From the NCBI GenBank assembly GCA_964236535.1, contig CAXSEF010000100.1:1-11757 (forward strand): a stretch of DNA of 11,757 nt, written 5' to 3'. Origin of the DNA: CAXSEF01 sp964236535. GTDB lineage: Bacteria > Pseudomonadota > Alphaproteobacteria > Acetobacterales > Acetobacteraceae. Positions 1 through 5,864 of the stretch are shown here, piece after piece. The notes under the pieces were generated by a model, which did not search any database, was not told where the DNA came from, and saw only the letters and a program-made list of their open reading frames with translations. Numbering within the stretch: position 1 is the first letter of the stretch; each line of letters begins with the position of its first letter. Both the position numbers and the translations under genes were made by a program.

Positions 1-66
1 CCAGGACCAAACACCTAGGCGCCTGGACCGGCGAGCCCAAGGGAGCGCGTTACTTCAAATTCACTC

Positions 67-87
67 GAACGCACTTGAGATGCGTTC
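67..87. promoter_or_regulatory. Inverted repeat centred on the mbfA -35 region (candidate operator)
   Basis: The arms GAACGCA (67-73) and TGCGTTC (81-87) are perfect 7-base inverted repeats separated by seven bases. The candidate -35 hexamer TTGAGA (75-80) lies in the spacer, so a dimeric repressor bound here would block RNA polymerase. In rhizobia mbfA is controlled by the iron regulator Irr. These arms do not look like the AT-rich iron control element I would expect for Irr, so the cognate regulator is unknown. Confidence 0.45.
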
Positions 88-102
88 TGGCGCATTTATG
101 CT
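75..102 (+). promoter_or_regulatory. Candidate sigma70-type promoter of mbfA
   Basis: TTGAGA (75-80, five of six matches to the consensus -35) and TATGCT (97-102, four of six matches to the -10) are separated by 16 bases. Transcription would start near 108-110, giving a leader of about 30 bases before the preferred mbfA start at 141. Inverted repeats surround both the -35 box and the presumed start point. This is read from the sequence; no experimental support is available. Confidence 0.45.
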
Positions 103-117
103 AGACTTGAAAAGTCT
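103..117. promoter_or_regulatory. Palindrome at the presumed mbfA transcription start
   Basis: AGACTT-GAA-AAGTCT is a perfect 6-base inverted repeat with a three-base spacer, directly downstream of the candidate -10 box. Its position over the start point suits a repressor operator. Its AT-rich, short-spacer shape is closer to an Irr or Fur-family site than the upstream palindrome, but I cannot match it to a defined consensus. If transcribed, it could instead form a small hairpin in the leader. Confidence 0.4.
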
Positions 118-140
118 GAGGGATGCGGCACACTGGAGCC

Positions 141-1097
141 ATGCGCAATTTTACCGAGCTGACTGAACGCGAGATCCTCGCCCTCGCCATCTGCAGCGAG
201 GAGGAGGACGGCCGCATCTACGCCGACTTCGCCGAGAACCTGCGCGCCAACTATCCGGACAGTTCGCGCATGTTCGACGACATGGCCGCCGAGGAAGGCC
301 AGCACCGCCGCCAGCTGCTCGATCTGTACGTGAGCCGCTTCGGCGAGCACATCCCGCTCGTGCGACGCCAGGACGTGCGCGGCTTCGTACAGCGCCGCCC
401 CGTCGCGCACTATCGCCCGCTCGGTATCGACGCGGTGCGCCGCCAAGCGCGCGAGATGGAGTTCGGCGCCGCCCGCTTCTACCGCCAGGCCGCCGAGCGC
501 AGCACCGACGCCGGCGTCCGCCGCCTGCTCGGCGACCTTGCCGAGGCCGAGGCCTCGCACGAGCACATGGCCGGCATCATCGAGCAACGCCATCTCGCCG
601 ACGGCAAGCGCGAAGCCGAGGACAATGGCGGCAAGCGCCGCTTCGTGCTGCAGATCGTCCAGCCCGCTCTGGTCGGACTAATGGACGGCTCGGTCTCGAC
701 CCTGGCCCCGGTGTTCGCGGCCGCGTTTGCCACCCACCTGCCCTGGAACGCCTTCCTGGTCGGGCTGGCCGCGTCGCTAGGTGCCGGCATCTCCATGGGA
801 TTTGCCGAAGCGCTGTCCGATGATGGCAAGCTGTCCGGGCGCGGCGCTCCCCTGCTGCGCGGCCTGATCTGCGGGCTGATGACCACACTTGGCGGTATTG
901 GCCACACTCTGCCGTTCCTGATTCAGGACTTCCAGACCGCGCTGATCGTGGCCATCGTGGTCGTGGTCGTCGAACTGGCAGCAATTTCCTGGATCCGCTG
1001 GCGCTTCATGGATACACCCTGGGTCTCTGCCACCGTCCAAGTCATGTTCGGCGGCGCTTTGGTATTCGCGACGGGGGTGCTGATCGGAGTCAGCTGA
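141..1097 (+). CDS. mbfA: MbfA-type membrane-bound ferritin / iron exporter (rubrerythrin-like domain fused to VIT1/CCC1-like domain)
   Basis: The protein has 318 residues and two domains. Residues 1-150 form a ferritin/erythrin-like four-helix domain with likely di-iron ligands: E20, E52 with H55 (ExxH, in EEGQH), E105/E107, and E137 with H140 (ExxH, in EASH). Residues about 165-318 form a VIT1/CCC1-like transporter with roughly five hydrophobic segments, including LVGLMDGSVSTLAP and GAGISMGFAEALSDDG. In Agrobacterium and Bradyrhizobium, MbfA sits in the inner membrane, exports iron and protects against iron and peroxide stress; the same role is inferred here. I prefer the ATG at 141 because family members begin close to the ...LTEREILALA segment and a GGAG lies just upstream, although spacing is tight. 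An in-frame ATG at 123 would add six residues. The gene appears monocistronic and converges on the cytochrome b561 gene. Confidence 0.9.
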   Translation: MRNFTELTEREILALAICSEEEDGRIYADFAENLRANYPDSSRMFDDMAAEEGQHRRQLLDLYVSRFGEHIPLVRRQDVRGFVQRRPVAHYRPLGIDAVRRQAREMEFGAARFYRQAAERSTDAGVRRLLGDLAEAEASHEHMAGIIEQRHLADGKREAEDNGGKRRFVLQIVQPALVGLMDGSVSTLAPVFAAAFATHLPWNAFLVGLAASLGAGISMGFAEALSDDGKLSGRGAPLLRGLICGLMTTLGGIGHTLPFLIQDFQTALIVAIVVVVVELAAISWIRWRFMDTPWVSATVQVMFGGALVFATGVLIGVS

Positions 1098-1146
1098 CGC
1101 CATGACCCCAGACGTCTCCCAGCGCAGCCAACTTTCCGGCGCTGCT

Positions 1147-1177
1147 GTCCGGCCCGAACTGTCGGAGTCCGCCGGAC
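1147..1177 (+). terminator. Inverted repeat downstream of mbfA, possible terminator
   Basis: GTCCGGC (1147-1153) and GCCGGAC (1171-1177) are perfect 7-base arms around a 17-base loop, 50 bases after the mbfA stop. No T-run follows, so this is at best a weak or Rho-assisted terminator. A second small inverted repeat, ACTGCC (1192-1197) with GGCAGT (1209-1214), follows. Confidence 0.25.
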
Positions 1178-1224
1178 GCATCACTATCGAAACTGCCAGA
1201 TTTGGCCGGGCAGTCTGAAGGTCA

Positions 1225-1330
1225 GCGAGCAAGGCAGGGTTCTGCCTAGAGCCGCTAGGGCCCGGAGCCTTTGAAAACCGCTGGCCTAAAAAGCACATCC
1301 ACGGCACGGCTTGAGCGGGTTCAAAAGCTG
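1225..1330 (+). repeat. Diverged copy of the intergenic multi-hairpin repeat (copy D)
   Basis: This segment aligns by eye with the copy at 5865-5996: an AGCAAGGC-like start, a hairpin AGGCAG-ggtt-CTGCCT (1232-1247), an AGAGCCGCT block in the place of GGACTCCGCT, then CCTTTGAAAA in the place of CCTTGAGAA. It is the most diverged recognised copy. With the neighbouring copy at 1414-1525 it accounts for much of the gene-free stretch 1098-1550 between two convergent genes; 1331-1413 between them holds nothing I recognise. Confidence 0.4.
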
Positions 1331-1413
1331 ACCCTCCGGCCGTGCCCTTATCCGGTCTCCCGAAGTGCCGGCGGTCGCATACAGCGGCTGCGCTTTGTAG
1401 GCGCGGAGCAAAC

Positions 1414-1525
1414 AAGACCCTGGCTCTTCTCCTGGACTCCGCCATTAGCTGGACCTTGGCATCCCTTGCGCCACCCAAGAACTTGCAAGGGTCAAACCCT
1501 TTGGAAGTCCGGGCAAAGCTCCGTT
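1414..1525 (+). repeat. Diverged copy of the intergenic multi-hairpin repeat (copy C)
   Basis: The block CCTGGACTCCGCCA (1431-1444) matches the core of the copies at 5887 and 10591. It is followed by a TAGCTGGACCTTGGCATCCC-like segment equivalent to GGCTGAGCTTTTGAAATCCC in the copy near 10605, and by CAAACCCTTTGGAAGTCC. The copy ends about 25 bases before the stop codon of the cytochrome b561 gene, so it lies in that gene's 3' region. Boundaries are approximate because the alignment was done by eye. Confidence 0.5.
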
Positions 1526-1550
1526 TTGCTTCGCTCGCGGCTCAGAGATC

Positions 1551-2153
1551 TCAGGCCTCGCTCTGCTCCGGCAACATGCGGTTGAGCGAGCCGTCGCGGC
1601 GGACTACCAGGTTCCAAGTCGTGCCCAGCAGGTGCAGCGCCACCGCGGCATAGATCGCCCACTGCCCCAGGATGTGAACCACGATGGCATCATGCCCGAC
1701 GACCTTGGACGCCGGCACGTTGGGCAGATCGAACAACCAGAAATAGTGCACTGCGTGTCCTGCCGCGGCCGACGACAGATAGCCGCTGATCGGCATGACC
1801 AACAGGATCGCATACAGCAGCCAGTGATTGACCCGGGCCAGCACCTGCTCCCACATCGGCATCCGCGGCGGCAACTGCGGCGCCGGGTGCGAGGCGCGCC
1901 AAGCCAATCGGACCGCGACCAGCGCCAGGATGGTCATGCCGATCGACTTGTGCAGCGTGAGCCAGGTGCCGAACGCAGCATCGCTGTCCGGTCGCACGAC
2001 CAGGGTCCAGGCGATGACCATCTGGGCGATGAACAGGACCGCCACGATCCAGTGCATCGCCTGCGCAACGGCGGTGTATCGGCCGCCGGGCGGCGGGAAG
2101 CGGTCGGTCAGCGTGGTCGAACGCAGCCCGATCCGATACGCGATGCTTGTCAT
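1551..2153 (-). CDS. Cytochrome b561 (CybB-type di-haem membrane protein)
   Basis: This 200-residue integral membrane protein has four hydrophobic segments (about 33-53, 65-85, 108-128 and 157-180). Four histidines match the haem-b ligand pattern of E. coli CybB: H34 and H68 are 34 residues apart, and H160 and H174 are 14 apart, the same spacings as His13/His47 and His137/His151 in CybB. CybB-type proteins oxidise quinol in the inner membrane, and E. coli CybB has been reported as a superoxide:ubiquinone oxidoreductase; the physiological partner here is unknown. The start at 2153 lacks an obvious strong ribosome binding site. The segment RYTAVAQAMHW at residues 25-35 is the typical family beginning, so the N-terminal 20 or so residues are an extension. 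The gene converges on mbfA; an iron or redox link between the two is only suggestive. Confidence 0.9.
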   Translation of the reverse strand: MTSIAYRIGLRSTTLTDRFPPPGGRYTAVAQAMHWIVAVLFIAQMVIAWTLVVRPDSDAAFGTWLTLHKSIGMTILALVAVRLAWRASHPAPQLPPRMPMWEQVLARVNHWLLYAILLVMPISGYLSSAAAGHAVHYFWLFDLPNVPASKVVGHDAIVVHILGQWAIYAAVALHLLGTTWNLVVRRDGSLNRMLPEQSEA

Positions 2154-2298
2154 TGGAGTGTGTCCACCTTTCCGTCCGTACCCCAGTGTCGCCGTCTGCA
2201 GCGTGGGCGTCCATCCGTAATCGGCGATGGCTGGAGGCGCAGCCCCGGCCGGTTAATGCACCTTCCACTGCGCAGGCCCGCTGTGCTACCTGGGTATT

Positions 2299-2316
2299 CA
2301 TAAACATATCCTTATG
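2299..2316. promoter_or_regulatory. Imperfect 18-base palindrome upstream of ahcY, candidate SahR-type operator
   Basis: CATAAACATATCCTTATG matches its own reverse complement at 14 of 18 positions, with perfect outer arms CATAA/TTATG and a central ATAT. It lies 22 bases before the ahcY start in an otherwise GC-rich region. ArsR-family SahR regulators of proteobacteria bind AT-rich palindromes before SAM-cycle genes, including ahcY, and respond to S-adenosylhomocysteine. Assigning this site to SahR rests on position and general form. An overlapping reading is AAACAT (2302-2307) paired with ATGTTT (2314-2319). Confidence 0.45.
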
Positions 2317-2338
2317 TTTGCCGGAGCCAGGAGCGCAG

Positions 2339-3658
2339 ATGCCCGACACGAATGTTACCGCGGACCAGGACTACAAAGTCGCCGACATCTCCCTCGCGGC
2401 ATGGGGCCGCAAGGAGATCCTGATGGCCGAAGACGAGATGCCCGGCCTAATGGCGCTGCGCGAGGAGTACGGCGCATCGAAGCCGCTGGAGGGGGCGCGC
2501 ATCGCCGGTTGCCTGCACATGACGATCCAGACGGCGGTGCTGATCGAGACGCTGACCGTGCTCGGCGCCACGGTGCGCTGGTCCTCGTGCAACATCTTCT
2601 CGACCCAGGACCACGCCGCCGCTGGCGTTGCCGCGGCAGGGACCCCGGTGTTTGCCTGGAAGGGCCTGAACGAGGCGGAGTTCTGGTGGTGCATCGAGCA
2701 GACGGTGCGCGGCCCGGACGGCTGGACGCCGAACATGATCCTCGATGACGGCGGCGACCTGACGGTGCTGATGCACGATAAGTACCCCGACCTGCTGGAT
2801 GGCGTGCGCGGCATCTCCGAGGAGACCACGACCGGTGTGCACCGGCTGTGGGAAATGGCAAAGGCGGGCACGCTCAAGGTACCGGCGATCAACGTCAACG
2901 ACAGCGTGACCAAGTCGAAGTTCGACAACCTGTATGGCTGCCGCGAGAGCCTGGTCGACGCGATCCGCCGCGGCACCGACGTGATGATGGCCGGCAAGGT
3001 GGCCGTGGTGGCCGGCTTCGGCGACGTCGGCAAGGGTTCGGCGGCGTCGCTGAAGAACGGCGGCTGCCGGGTTCTGGTGACCGAGGCGGACCCAATCTGC
3101 GCGCTGCAGGCGGCGATGGAGGGCTACGAGGTCGTCACCATGGAAGACGCCGCCCCGCGCGGCGACATCTTCGTGACTGCGACCGGCAACGTGGACGTCA
3201 TCACGATCGAGCACATGCGAGCGATGAAGAACCGTGCGATCGTGTGCAACATCGGGCACTTCGACAGCGAGATCCAGATCGAGGCGCTGCGCAACTACAC
3301 CTGGGAGAACGTCAAGCCGCAGGTCGACGAGGTGGTGTTCCCGGACAAGAAACGCCTGATCGTGCTGAGTGAGGGGCGGCTCGTGAACCTAGGCAACGCC
3401 ACCGGACACCCGAGCTTCGTGATGTCGGCGAGTTTTACCAACCAGACGCTGGCCCAGATCGAGCTGTGGACCGCACCTCCCGGCAAGTACGGCACCGGTA
3501 AGGTCTACACGCTGCCGAAGTCGCTCGACGAGAAGGTGGCGGCGCTGCACCTGGCCAAGGTTGGTGCGGCACTCACCAAGCTCACTCCCGGGCAGGCCGC
3601 CTATATCGGCCTGCCCGGCGCGAACGGGCCGTTCAAGCACGACCTCTACCGCTACTGA
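2339..3658 (+). CDS. ahcY: Adenosylhomocysteinase (S-adenosyl-L-homocysteine hydrolase)
   Basis: This 439-residue cytoplasmic enzyme reversibly hydrolyses S-adenosylhomocysteine to adenosine and homocysteine, removing the product inhibitor of methyltransferases. The catalytic N-terminal segment GCLHMT carries H60. Substrate-binding residues lie in TKSKFDNLYGCRESL (about residues 190-204). The NAD-binding loop GFGDVGKG is at 226-233, with HPSFVMSASFTNQ later, and the C-terminal end GPFKHDLYRY supplies the conserved Lys and Tyr that reach into the neighbouring NAD site. The protein lacks the roughly 40-residue insertion seen in mycobacterial and pseudomonad enzymes. The ATG at 2339 is chosen because AGGAG (2329-2333) precedes it by five bases and family homology begins shortly after; upstream in-frame codons from 2147 are leader sequence. 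A palindrome at 2299-2316 suggests control by SAH level. Confidence 0.98.
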   Translation: MPDTNVTADQDYKVADISLAAWGRKEILMAEDEMPGLMALREEYGASKPLEGARIAGCLHMTIQTAVLIETLTVLGATVRWSSCNIFSTQDHAAAGVAAAGTPVFAWKGLNEAEFWWCIEQTVRGPDGWTPNMILDDGGDLTVLMHDKYPDLLDGVRGISEETTTGVHRLWEMAKAGTLKVPAINVNDSVTKSKFDNLYGCRESLVDAIRRGTDVMMAGKVAVVAGFGDVGKGSAASLKNGGCRVLVTEADPICALQAAMEGYEVVTMEDAAPRGDIFVTATGNVDVITIEHMRAMKNRAIVCNIGHFDSEIQIEALRNYTWENVKPQVDEVVFPDKKRLIVLSEGRLVNLGNATGHPSFVMSASFTNQTLAQIELWTAPPGKYGTGKVYTLPKSLDEKVAALHLAKVGAALTKLTPGQAAYIGLPGANGPFKHDLYRY

Positions 3659-3665
3659 GCCTCGC

Positions 3666-3700
3666 CGCAGGCGGGGAGGCCGGTTCGTGCCCCGCCTGCG
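3666..3700 (+). terminator. Strong GC-rich hairpin just after ahcY
   Basis: Eleven paired bases, CGCAGGCGGGG (3666-3676) with CCCCGCCTGCG (3690-3700), enclose a 13-base loop. The hairpin starts eight bases after the ahcY stop. No clear T-run follows, so it may act as a hairpin-only terminator, with Rho, or as a 3' mRNA stabiliser. Confidence 0.6.
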
Positions 3701-3781
3701 CGTCGCCCGGCTTCGACATTGGTTCCTGCAACCCTGACTCACATGCTTTAGCAAAATCTTCGTCTTTTCTTGTCACGAGGT

Positions 3782-3804
3782 GCTGGCAAGTAGAGGGTGC
3801 CAGC
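3782..3804. promoter_or_regulatory. Inverted repeat in the leader of the 69-residue ORF
   Basis: GCTGGCA (3782-3788) and TGCCAGC (3798-3804) are perfect 7-base arms with a nine-base spacer, ending five bases before the ribosome binding site AGGAG (3809-3813). It could be a leader hairpin affecting translation of the small ORF, or an operator. The sequence does not distinguish these. Confidence 0.35.
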
Positions 3805-3819
3805 CCGCAGGAGAGAGAG

Positions 3820-4029
3820 ATGAGTGCCCAGACGCCGCTGATGACTCGCGCCCTGCGCAAGGCCCTGGGGAAAGTCAGCGACCAGTCCTCCGCCGACGAC
3901 CTGCTGTTCCTCGAGGCGTGGGAACGCGAGCCCCAATGGGGAGCAGGGTTCGCGCTGCGTGTGGCACAGATCAGGCGGGCCAACCCCAAGCTCGCGGCCG
4001 CGATCCGTGCGGAGATCGGCCAGAGCTGA
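3820..4029 (+). CDS. Small hypothetical protein, 69 residues
   Basis: I do not recognise the family. The protein is soluble, with no signal peptide or membrane segment, an Arg/Lys-rich N-terminus (TRALRKALGK) and an acidic segment (SADDLLFLEAWERE), followed by a helical basic stretch (ALRVAQIRRANPKLAAAIRAE). A textbook ribosome binding site, AGGAG at 3809-3813, stands six bases before the ATG, which is the best evidence that it is expressed. It follows the ahcY hairpin terminator, so it probably has its own promoter, although I could not pick a convincing one in the AT-richer stretch 3745-3775. Its last 18 or so bases overlap, on the opposite strand, the 3' end of a cold-shock gene remnant, so its C-terminus may have been shaped by that decayed neighbour. 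Confidence 0.6.
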   Translation: MSAQTPLMTRALRKALGKVSDQSSADDLLFLEAWEREPQWGAGFALRVAQIRRANPKLAAAIRAEIGQS

Positions 4030-4158
4030 TCCATTGCGCTCCGTCAACGTCGAGATCGAGCTATGGCCCTCGCTCAGCGCCTGCAGCCCCACCTTCTGCG
4101 CGGCGCCCGTGTGCATGAAGACGTCCTTGCCGCCGGTACAGTGATACCGAAGGCGGCA
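4012..4158 (-). pseudogene. Remnant of a cold-shock (CspA-family) protein gene
   Basis: Read on the minus strand from 4134 to 4012, the translation runs GGKDVFMHTGAAQKVGLQ (first 18 residues), then ALSEGHSSISTLTERNG and SALADL. This follows the CspA family pattern DGGKDVFVHISAVQ.AGL..L.EGQ...F......G..SAANL closely, covering the C-terminal two-thirds of a roughly 70-residue RNA chaperone. The preceding bases (about 4135-4158) contain a FGI-T piece resembling the family GFGFITP segment, but in another frame, and the start with the first RNA-binding strand is absent. Key changes are HIS to HTG and loss of the N-terminal KWFN..KGFGF motif. No ribosome binding site or start codon fits. It is a decayed duplicate; intact csp genes would be expected elsewhere in the genome. 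Confidence 0.7.
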
Positions 4159-4290
4159 GAAATCATTTGAAGTCCAGGTTGGCAGGGTCAGGCTTTTGCC
4201 CCCTTTTTCAAGACGACGACCCGCAGGGCCTGAGGCGCCAGACCCACACATGAAAGAGGCTGCAGCACACGGCGGAGCGTCATGCCCCTG

Positions 4291-4372
4291 ACCATCTGGA
4301 TGGTTTCCAGAGAGCCCTCGCCTGGACGAGGGTCTTTGGCGGGTCTGGGTAGAGCCTGGCTTGCCTTGAGCA
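4291..4372 (+). repeat. Partial copy of the intergenic multi-hairpin repeat (copy E)
   Basis: The segment GGTTTCCAGAGAGCCCTCGC followed by GGTCTTTGGCGGGTCTGGG and CTGGCTTGCCTTG resembles the second half of the copies at 5865-5996 and 10575-10768. It can form hairpins ACCAT-ctgg-ATGGT (4291-4304) and CCCTCG-cctgga-CGAGGG (4315-4332). It lies in the gene-free stretch 4030-4502. The rest of that stretch holds the cold-shock remnant, a promoter candidate and about 130 bases (4159-4290) in which I recognise nothing. Confidence 0.45.
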
Positions 4373-4395
4373 CGCCGCCCGGGGTCGGGTATGAT
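4366..4395 (+). promoter_or_regulatory. Candidate promoter of the transglutaminase-like / YjbQ operon
   Basis: TTGAGC (4366-4371) and TATGAT (4390-4395) are 18 bases apart; the -10 matches the consensus at five of six positions and the -35 at four. Transcription would start near 4402, giving a leader of about 100 bases before the TTG start at 4503. The -35 overlaps the right end of the partial repeat. Confidence 0.35.
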
Positions 4396-4502
4396 TTCAG
4401 TTAGGCATGGCGTGGATTGGCGTTGGCGCGCGCTGACTTACGACGTGCATACAGCCGGATCGACGCTTAAATTTCACGTCAGGGCGACAGGAGGAGACGA
4501 GA

Positions 4503-5312
4503 TTGCAGATAAGGATCGGTTATGAACTGACCTTCGAGTGTCCGCAGCCAACCCCCATGATGCTCATGCTGAATGTCCACCCGTCGCGTGCCCATGACCT
4601 GCTGTCGCCAGACACGCTGGTGACCAGCCCCGCAGTCCCGGTGACCTCGTACCAGGACATGTTCAACAACATCTGCCTGCGCCTGGTGGCGCCCACAGGC
4701 ACGATCAGGCTGAGCGCCGACGCCACGGTGATCGACTCGGGCGAGCTCGACGAGGAGGCGCCTGACGCCGTGCAGCATGCAGTCGAGGCGCTACCGGACG
4801 AGGTGCTGGTCTACCTGCTGGGCAGCCGCTACTGCGAGACCGACCGGCTGTCAGATTTCGCATGGCGCACCTTCGGCCAGCTGCCGCAGGGCTGGGCACG
4901 GGTGGCCGGCATCGTCAAATGGGTCAACAAGCACGTCACCTTCGGCTACCAGTTCGCGCGCTCGACCAAGACCGCCCACGAGACGTTCGAGGAACAGCGC
5001 GGGGTGTGCCGCGACTTCGCCCACCTCGCCACAACCCTGTGCCGCTGCATGAACATCCCAGCGCGATACTGCACCGGATATCTCGGCGATATCGGGGTAC
5101 CAGTCTCGCCCGACCCGATGGACTGGTCTGGCTGGTTCGAGGCCTACCTGGGCGGCCGCTGGTATACCTTTGACGCCCGGCACAACCGGCGCAGAATTGG
5201 CCGCATCCTCATCGGCCACGGCAGGGATGCCTCCGACGTCGCGATCAGCAACACCTTCGGGAAGAACACGCTCACCGGCTTCAAGGTCGTCACCGACGAG
5301 GTCACCGGCTGA
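4503..5312 (+). CDS. Transglutaminase-like superfamily protein
   Basis: This 269-residue protein has the two-part build of bacterial transglutaminase-like proteins: an N-terminal beta-rich domain (about 1-100) and a papain-like core (about 130-265). The core has the nucleophile motif GVCRDFAHLA with C169, the segment WFEAYLGGRWYTFDARHN with D224 as probable acid, and the family tail RIGRILIGHGRDASDVA. The usual catalytic His position, HAW in other transglutaminase-like proteins, reads SGW here (S209-W211). Substrate is unknown; relatives are protease- or crosslinking-like enzymes. There is no signal peptide, so it should be cytoplasmic. The start is TTG at 4503, supported by AGGAGG (4489-4494) eight bases upstream and by homology beginning at residue 2 or 3. 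It is probably co-transcribed with the YjbQ gene 90 bases downstream. Confidence 0.88.
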   Translation: MQIRIGYELTFECPQPTPMMLMLNVHPSRAHDLLSPDTLVTSPAVPVTSYQDMFNNICLRLVAPTGTIRLSADATVIDSGELDEEAPDAVQHAVEALPDEVLVYLLGSRYCETDRLSDFAWRTFGQLPQGWARVAGIVKWVNKHVTFGYQFARSTKTAHETFEEQRGVCRDFAHLATTLCRCMNIPARYCTGYLGDIGVPVSPDPMDWSGWFEAYLGGRWYTFDARHNRRRIGRILIGHGRDASDVAISNTFGKNTLTGFKVVTDEVTG

Positions 5313-5402
5313 CGATGCCGCACGCCATGTTCAAACCGACCCCGCGTCCGGTGCAGTCGCTCAGGCGCTCCAGCAATCGCTGACCGACCGATCGAGTTGA
5401 AG

Positions 5403-5819
5403 ATGAAGCAAGCCCAGCACCGGTTCGTCGTGACCACCAGGGGGCAGGGGCTGTTGCTGATAGGCCCGGAGGTGATGGCATGGCTGGGTATCCAGTCGAT
5501 CGCCACGGGGCTGCTGACGCTGTGGTGCAGGCACACCTCGGCCTCGCTGCTGGTGCAGGAGAACGCCGACCCCGACGTGCGGGCGGACTTGCTCGACGCG
5601 TTCGCCGGCTTGGCGCCACAGAACCGCCGCTACCGCCACATGTCGGAAGGATTGGACGACATGCCCGCGCATATACGGGCGGCGCTCACCCCCGTCCAGC
5701 TCAGCATCCCGGTGACGGACGGCTGCCTGGCACTCGGCACCTGGCAAGGGCTCTATCTGTTCGAGCATCGCACCGCGCCGCACCGGCGCGAAATCGTCCT
5801 GCACCTGATCGGTGAGTGA
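5403..5819 (+). CDS. YjbQ / UPF0047 family protein
   Basis: This 138-residue protein matches the whole YjbQ family length. Conserved motifs are LWCRHTSASLLVQENADPDV (residues 40-59, H44), RYRHMSEGLDDMPAHI (76-91; H79, E82, D85/D86, H90) and LGTWQGLYLFEHR (111-123). The clustered histidines and acids form the presumed metal or active site. Family members can substitute weakly for thiamine-phosphate synthase in E. coli, but their physiological role is not settled. I use ATG 5403; a TTG at 5397 in the same frame would add two residues, and neither has a strong ribosome binding site. It follows the transglutaminase-like gene on the same strand with no terminator between them, so translational dependence or a shared transcript is likely. 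Confidence 0.9.
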   Translation: MKQAQHRFVVTTRGQGLLLIGPEVMAWLGIQSIATGLLTLWCRHTSASLLVQENADPDVRADLLDAFAGLAPQNRRYRHMSEGLDDMPAHIRAALTPVQLSIPVTDGCLALGTWQGLYLFEHRTAPHRREIVLHLIGE

Positions 5820-5864
5820 GCCGACGTTATTACCATCGCTCGTTACAATGTGATCGGTCAGACC

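Noticed and set aside
777..1478. 233-residue minus-strand ORF across the mbfA 3' end
   Set aside because: Spans a coding shadow and repeat-derived sequence; no start signals or recognisable motifs.
1271..1653. Plus-strand ORFs of about 100 residues between mbfA and cytochrome b561
   Set aside because: They consist of the intergenic repeat copies and the antisense of the cytochrome gene, with no ribosome binding site.
2147..2338. Upstream in-frame extension of the ahcY reading frame
   Set aside because: It reads through the palindrome and a GC-rich leader, has no ribosome binding site and no family homology. AGGAG five bases before 2339 marks the real start.
2447..3259. 270-residue antisense ORF within ahcY
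   Set aside because: His/Arg/Val-rich translation mirroring the highly conserved ahcY codons; a typical GC-rich shadow frame.
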